Shown: piece by piece, positions 57,840 through 64,000 of the stretch
How positions within the stretch are numbered: the first letter of the stretch is position 1
Layout: each line of letters opens with the position of its first letter
NCBI GenBank assembly: GCA_027186245.1
Contig: CP114489.1
Span: 4,719,501-4,783,500 of the forward strand
Source: Coriaria nepalensis
Taxonomy: Eukaryota; Streptophyta; Magnoliopsida; Cucurbitales; Coriariaceae
Length of the DNA stretch: 64,000 bases
Direction: 5' to 3'
Program-made: the position numbers and the translations under genes
Notes under the pieces: model-generated
The model's database searches: none
Seen by the model: only the letters and a program-made list of their open reading frames with translations
What the model was told of the DNA's origin: nothing

Positions 57840-60047
57840 TCACGTGAGTCCGCTGTGGGTGGTGGGATTCAGTAGCTTTATGTCTTTCAGAAGACCTACA
57901 ACCTGTCGCATCGTGGGTCTCTTCCCAGGTGTCTCTGCCGTGCACAAGTACCCGACTCGGAGACTCTCCTCCATCTCACTCACCAAGTCACCGCCGAGTC
58001 TCAACCTAGGATCCAAAGCGTTCACACCTTGCCCTTCTCTCACCAACCTCCTCACCCACACCACCGTCTCCGCCGTCCCAGGCCTCCCCGTCAGAAGCTC
58101 CATCAACACCACACCGAAACAATACACATCCACCTCAGCACCACTACTTTTATCCGTCCCGACCCGAATTTTCCGAAACCCGAAATCCGCAATCCGAGGC
58201 TCAAAATCATCCGCAAGCAAAATATTCGACGTCACCAGATGACCATGCACGATCGGTTTAGACCCAGCATGATGCAAATACGCCAGCCCACGCGCTATTC
58301 CAACCGCAATACGGTGGCGCGTGTGCCAACCCAACTTCGCAGGCGACGACAGAGTACACCCGCCAACAACATTATTAATCTCCCACGTGTCACCGCTCCA
58401 GTCCTCCACGTTGGTGTGACCCGTCGGAAGCTCATGCAACCACCTCTGCAAATCTCCGTTCGCCATAAATTCACACAACACCAACTTCTCTCTACCTATA
58501 AATCCAAAAATAAGAATAATCATTGCACATCTAGAAATTCGTAACGCGAAGCAATAAAGTCTACGCAGGACGACGCCGTATCTGAAAGCTGACTTGTGAG
58601 GGGAGGGAATTAAACTTTTTGCAGGTACCTGCAATGCAGTAACCAGAGAGAGGTAATAGATTTGGGTGCTTCAACGTGGATAGATTTTCAAACATGGTGA
58701 CAGCGTCATCATGATCAATATCTCTTGCGCTTTCTAATATCTTGATTGCCACGTGGATATCTCCTGGTAGGACAGCTCTATAAACGGGCCCACACCTTCC
58801 TTCGGAGAGTAAGGACTCTTTGCCGAAGTGTGACGTGGCGGCGATCAGGTCCTTGAAAGTCAAACTGATCAACGGCTTCTCGAACATCACTACCGGAGCG
58901 GACGACGGTTCTTTGATGTCTGCAATCCACGACGTTCCTGACTCGGTTTCGAACTCGAACGGACCGGATTTCAGGCCGGGGTTTGAACCGGCTGTGAAAT
59001 GGCCCACTTGGTTTTCCTGGACTGGGCTTGTTTCCTTCGGCAAAAGCAGCAGGCAATACAAACCACCGTTGAAAGAAACAAAACTGTAGAGAAGGCAGAA
59101 GACAGAACCAGAACCAGATTTTTCTTGTTCTTCGATCTGGGTCTATCGATTTTTCTCATCTTTTCATGAACAGGTTTATGATTCCGACGAGGATGAAGAT
59201 TAAAGCTGCTTGAAGTTGGCGTTGGAGTTTTCGAAACGTTATAGATCGTTAATTTTCCAGCTTGAACAAACGCTGATTTTCCGAATTTCGTGTACAGCTT
59301 GGTTGAATCGATCAGTCCGGTGAAGTTGTTAAACGAAATGTTTAAGAAGTTAAGGGAATTAAGAGAAGGAAAATCTGACGGGAAGTTTCCGGTCAAAGAG
59401 TTGTTCGACAGGTCTAAATACTCGAGCGAGTGAATAACAGAGATAGGCTTCACTTTTCCAGAAAAATTGCAGCTTGAAATCTTCAGACGCGTTAAATAAG
59501 TAAGATTTCGAAACCCAGAAGGCAGAATCCTTAGATTATTATGGGAAAGGTCTAAAGTTCTAAGCTTTGACAAGGAAGAGAGGCGGACCAGATTAGTAAA
59601 CCTGTTGTGGGAGACGTTGAGGGTGTGAAGTGGCGACGAAAACGAACCGTTGTGGCCGTCGAAAGAGAATCCGACGCTTCCTCCGAAGCGGTTATGGGCC
59701 AGATTGATTTGAGCCAGGCCAGGTTTGGCCCAGACCCAGCTGGGAACAGATCCAAGGAGAGAGTTTTGCGACAGATCGATGGAGCGTAGATTCGACATGT
59801 TTCTGAGGAATTTCCAGGAGATAATTCCGGTGAGATTTCTAGCCGGAAGGTCTATGTGCGTGATCGGCGGTGGGTTAGAGCAGTTTGAATGAGATTGGAG
59901 AAGAAACAATGAGAGGTTGAATCCAGAGACAGAGCTGAATGCTTTTGAGATCATCTCTCTGTCTGTATTATTAATGCTGTTGCATTGTGCTTCCGCTGTT
60001 GCCAATAACACCGTTAAGAAAATGAATATCCTGCAAATTAGTTTCAT
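57840..60047 (-). CDS. MEE62: MEE62/CaMRLK-like LRR receptor kinase with atypical kinase; frameshifted as read
   Basis: Exon 1 is 60047-58629 and exon 2 is 58495-57840, with a GT-AG intron after G-Y-C-I-A-G. Signal peptide [15 protein letters not shown]; about eight LRRs; membrane segment [15 protein letters not shown] with a Cys-rich end; kinase-like domain; C-terminus at T-H-S-G-L-T. It resembles At5g45800 (MEE62, about 666 aa). Total coding length is 2075 nt, one short of a multiple of three. The frame breaks in the ccccgg run at about 58971-58979, giving a TGA after Q-T-P-A (358 aa), while the rest continues in another frame. The kinase has V-A-I-K and A-D-F-G, but H-G-H-L-V-T-S-N replaces H-R-D, so the catalytic Asp is missing, as in the Arabidopsis protein. 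Confidence 0.85.
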
Positions 60048-60154
60048 CCTTCTTCTTTTCTCCAGATTTTCAAATTTGATCCATGGGAGACGGAGAGGGA
60101 GAGAGAAGAGGAGCGTAGTGAGTTTAGTTGAAACAGAGCTCTTAGCTAGGTAGC

Positions 60155-61490
60155 CAGCCTGATACGTATTTTAAAGAGGTTAGTGACTTAGTGTTAGTGA
60201 AGTGGGAGGCAACGGTTCTGTTAAGTTCAACGGAAAAAAGTGAACGGCGGGATAAAGAAGAAATAACATGACATTGTATTATTGTGTGGGCTGCATATGA
60301 CATTTCTTGGTGTTGACTATGTGTGATAATGGTCAAAGGGTTCTATATACTCTAGGACGATTTTGTCCTTGACACTTGTTAAGATTACGTTATGGATCAA
60401 TGTCATTAGTATTAACTTAACGACTTTATATAGGTGTCGGTTCATTTTCGACTAACTATATAGTATATATAGTATTTTCTAAAATATATTATATAAATAA
60501 AACATTATTAATTTATAATTAATTAAATAATTAATAAATTTAAATTTTACATAAATTTATTGAATATTTTAATATTTACTGCGGTTTATTAAAGTTGTGG
60601 GCCCGCAGTACATGCCCTTACGCTGCTTTTATATATAATATATATTTTGAAAGGTGTAAACCGATATGCCATTATTCTACGTTACTTTCTTCTTCTCAAT
60701 TCTTACAGGCAGTTTGGTTTGGTGAATTCAGTGTACTCTTAATTCGGAAGCAGACAGCTAAATACAGTACCCGCCTTAAAAGAGTACTTAACGGCACTCT
60801 ACTCCACCCTTTTTTTTTTTGTTTTTTGTTTTCTAAACAATATTATTATTATTAGTTGGGGGCAATTATCGCCCAGACATAACTAATGAAGCCACCGGTG
60901 TCAAAGATATCGAACTAATCATTAATGGTCGGAGGAGGTAGGTCCCACTCATGAAATGAGAGTTTGAGGTATAAATGTTCCGACTAAATCGGATCAATAC
61001 TATAGTGTTGATCTTAGATGGACATCCTTATTTCAAAAACTCACTTTAGTGATTGTTAAGGAGGATAGGCGTACCTGTGTGGTTAAAATATTATGCTACA
61101 CAACAATGAAGTTGAAGTCTAACGGATAAGGATACCCTGACACAAATAGTGGAGAGCAAATATTTGATTATGTCATGGCACAATTAGAGGAATAATAGGA
61201 ACACTAGGTCACTACTAATATGTACTAGTCGGATTGTGCCACTTGTAAGGATGCAACTGATATAGTCCCTCATTAGATTGTATAAATATCGAAACTCTAA
61301 ATGAGTCAAAGATGAATCACTCTTCACGATACAAAGCTCACTTTATTTTTTAAGGGAAACAACTATCCTATAAAAACTAACTTAAGCATTGGAAGGGCTG
61401 TGTCATACACAACCTTGAGATACCCTTACTTTTCTTGTACAGGAGTAGAGGCCTAGTTGAGGAGCATATTGATGTTGCCTGGACTAAAAT
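60155..61490. other. Promoter side of the MEE62-like gene and repeat-like spacer
   Basis: 60155-60850 is AT-rich intergenic DNA with no gene recognised. 60860-61440 is more balanced in composition and precedes Gypsy gag on the same strand, so it may be LTR or leader sequence of that element. No LTR ends could be fixed. Confidence 0.35.
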
Positions 61491-63300
61491 TAAGCATCAA
61501 CAATTTGGTACCAATGGTGAGGATGATTTTTGGTCTCCATTTTCGAAAGTTCTTTCAGTTAGGTGTGAGAAGGAGTCTGGAAAGATGAAACAAGGTAGTG
61601 AGAATGTATAGGGAGACCAACCTCTTCCCTCTCTACTGAATGTAAATGGAAGGAGATCAAGAAGTTCTACCAAGGATGTAAAAGAAGGAGTTGTGAGGGA
61701 AATCACCACCTTTGAGACTAGCATGGGGGAGAATGAAGAAGAATGAAGAAGTTCTTGTAGGATTGATTCAAGCTTTGGAAGCAATGCAAAGGACTATGAC
61801 GAACCAATGGCGACAACTGAACTAGTTCATCAATGAGAGGATTGAAGGGGCTATACGACGTATTTGAAATGAGTTGGGAACTTAGCATGCACCTCCCCCT
61901 CCTTCCCCTCAAGTAGAGGATAACCTTGTGAATAGGGTTGAAAATGGTGTTCACCAAATGGGAGTGGAGTTGAGTTTTGTAAGAAATTTAAAATGCTCGA
62001 GGTAGCCTTGAAGAAGGGTGGCTTGAAGTAAGAAACAGATGAGGAGGATAATCCCTTCATCAGAGAATTTTGGATTATCTTATGCCTAAGAAGTTTAAAC
62101 CTCCTTAGTTCAATTCTTATAGAGGAGATTATGGCCCTAAAGACTGCATTAAATCCTACAAAACTATTGTGAGGTTTAATGCTCTAAGTGACAAATTGAT
62201 GTGTCAAGCCTTCCATATTACTATAACCGGCCTGACAATAGATTAGTACTGAGCCTTGGCTCCCGGCTTCAACAATTCTTTCATTGAACTAAAGATTCAG
62301 TTTGTGGCCAGCTTCTCAGGGGCCAAGACATTGAAGAAACCAATGGTCAGCCTTTAAATAATTAAATAACAATATGGTGACTCTCTGAGTGATTATACTA
62401 ATTAGTTTCAAACAGAAGCTTAGAGTGTGGACCGACCTCTTGATTTAAGGGTATTGCATGCATTCTTGGTAGGTATTACTAATGAAACCTTGTTATCCAA
62501 GTCTAGTGAGAGGTGTTTTGAGTCATTTGTTGAGACCTTCAAGGAAGCAAGGAAGATTTCCTACAACTGTAACATTAATGCGGCTTAAGCGAAGAGAAGT
62601 GAAAGTCGAACTGAGTATTCTAAGGATGGCTCGGATTTTAATAAGAGGAAAGAGTACTCGAGAGAAGGGTCTGAGTGGAGGGATGATAATAAGATAAAGG
62701 AGGGAAAGAGGGTAAGTCCATATAAGAGAAGTTGGTTGCCTCAATTCATGAAACGTTCACTCCATTAATGGAAAGTATTGAAGTGATCTTCACCAGGCTA
62801 AAAGGATAAAATTTATTCAGACATCTGACACCCATATAAACTCCACGGGGCCAGCATGATAGAAATGTGTACTACCACTATCATGATGATCATGGACATA
62901 AGACTTATGATCACACTCACCTTAAAAGGGAAATTGAAATTGGTGCAAAAATGAGGGATTAATAATTTTCTTCATAGGGGTGGATGAGGATGAGATGAGC
63001 GAGGTGATAGAAGGATTGAGAACCATTAAAAAGGTGGAGGAGAAAGGGCTAAGGTCAATCTGGAACACCAAAGGATCCAAAGAGAAATTCATATTATTGT
63101 TGGAGAGCCAGATGGATGTGATAACGGACATCAAAAGGAGTGGTACCGAGACTTGACTTAGGCTATAGTCTTTTATATCAAAGCTTCATCAAGAATTAAG
63201 GACAATCTAGATAGATGAAGTGACGAAGATGGGATAGTTTATCTACATAATAAAGCTTTGGTTGTCTCAGCAAATATATCCACTATGTTTATCCATTAAG
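61490..63300 (+). mobile_element. Ty3/Gypsy gag and protease start, heavily degenerate
   Basis: On the plus strand, across many stops, it reads P-K-K-F-K-P-P, then D-Y-G-P-K-D-C-I-K-S-Y-K-T, then C-Q-A-F-H-I-T-I-T-G-L-T. F-V-A-S-F-S and S-L-S-D-Y-T-N come next, then R-V-L-H-A-F-L-V-G, as in the Gypsy gag (Retrotrans_gag) domain. Further on come R-E-I-H-I-I-V-G and A-L-V-V-S-A-N-I-S-T with V-L-V-D at about 63250-63310. These are the same stations as in the fragment at 53470-54673, so both derive from related Tat-lineage elements. Confidence 0.65.
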
Positions 63301-64000
63301 TTTTAGTTGATATTGTAATGACTCGCACTGTTCGGATCCCCACATTGCTATATTTTTTCCTTATTTATTTAAATCGACATAATTTTTTTTTTTTGTACAT
63401 TTTATTTTTTACGAAATGAATTTTAAAAGGTTTTTCTTTTCCTTTTCCTTTTTTTTTTTAACTTGTCATAGTATACAAAAACTAATACTATATTTATACA
63501 TTTTCTAAGGCTTAACCAATTCTTGCCAAAATACCAAACTTTTAGTTATTACTTTTTACAACATCTTATATGGAAGCTACAGTGCTTGCTAAGTCCCGAT
63601 ACCCCTACCACCTCCATCATCACTGCACCCCTCTGGAAGCTTGTTAGCATAAGTCACTCATTTGCTTACCCTTTATGTCTACAACATAAACGTAAGTCGT
63701 GAGCTTTCGCTCAGCAAGCACAATTTATATCTCACAAAATAGTTATGATTACATGCAAGGTACGAACATGTGACATGTCATGACTTTAGACTTATATTCC
63801 TTATCGAGGTTATCGCCTGCTCTATTCTTGAGCTTTCTAATATTTTCTTACTTTTTTCATTTTATTGGGCCCTATGTACGTACTAATTGAGCTCTTGACA
63901 CATGGAGAGTCGGGGGAGCGACCCTACTGAGCTAACCAAGGTCTTTCCATTTCATGCCTCTACGCATGCATTAACATAATCCCCTCGTCGTTGGCCTCTA
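63301..64000. other. Repeat-like tail, probably Gypsy LTR sequence
   Basis: At 63315 tgtaatgactcgcactgttc abruptly replaces the protease reading, so another element probably inserted there. A degenerate inverse of this motif (tgtaacagtccgaacagcgc) occurs at 3673. The stretch near 63690-63715 (gtgagctttcgctcagcaag) is also typical of LTR DNA. No complete LTR could be delimited before the window ends. Confidence 0.35.

Noticed and set aside
58029..58544. 171-codon plus-strand ORF.
   Set aside because: It is the antisense shadow of the MEE62-like kinase domain.

Overview
This is plant nuclear DNA, about two-thirds A/T, with GT-AG introns, LTR retrotransposons, hAT and LINE remnants and plant-only gene families. 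The gene content points to a eudicot, probably a rosid. The species cannot be named from the sequence. Homology calls come from reading motifs and from memory of families, not from database searches.

Layout. (1) 0-4.5 kb: decayed transposon-like DNA with a tandemly duplicated DUF1985-like segment and a palindromic minisatellite. (2) 5.7-18 kb: the most notable region, a same-strand cluster of six MIR399-type hairpins at about 5.8, 7.65, 12.98, 13.2, 14.5 and 17.9 kb. A tRNA-Asn lies among them, and Gypsy, LINE and hAT remnants lie between them. miR399 is the phosphate-starvation microRNA that represses PHO2/UBC24. Three hairpins carry canonical mature sequences, two carry altered ones and one has a decayed 3p arm. 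At least two have PHR1-type P1BS sites just upstream. (3) 18-27 kb: mostly intergenic, with a bounded non-autonomous hAT element (836 bp, perfect 8-bp target duplication) and a DUF1685 gene. (4) 27-35 kb: a compact ancestral gene block of an RLP51/SNC2-like receptor protein, a dead DOT4-type PPR-DYW editing factor, a Rho-N domain protein and ribosomal protein L11 (uL5). From memory this matches Arabidopsis At4g18730-At4g18760. (5) 35-49 kb: a segmental tandem duplication that made two intact LRR-XII receptor kinases (1184 and 1187 aa). The 5' half of the L11 gene was carried along as a pseudogene, a third kinase survives as a relic, and a Copia element sits at the junction. (6) 49-52 kb: a nucleobase-ascorbate transporter pseudogene. 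(7) 52-57 kb: Copia and Tat-type Gypsy fragments, the latter with a typical antisense ORF. (8) 57.8-60 kb: a MEE62/CaMRLK-like atypical receptor kinase (compare At5g45800) split by an apparent one-base frameshift. A near-perfect inverted repeat lies beyond its 3' end. (9) 60-64 kb: degenerate Gypsy gag.

How it fits together. The microRNA cluster would act in phosphate homeostasis. The receptor genes (RLP51-like, two non-RD LRR kinases, MEE62-like) are surface perception genes. L11 and the Rho-N protein are housekeeping and probably organellar. The DOT4-like, NAT-like and (as read) MEE62-like genes are broken, so this block has been losing genes while the LRR-XII kinases multiplied.
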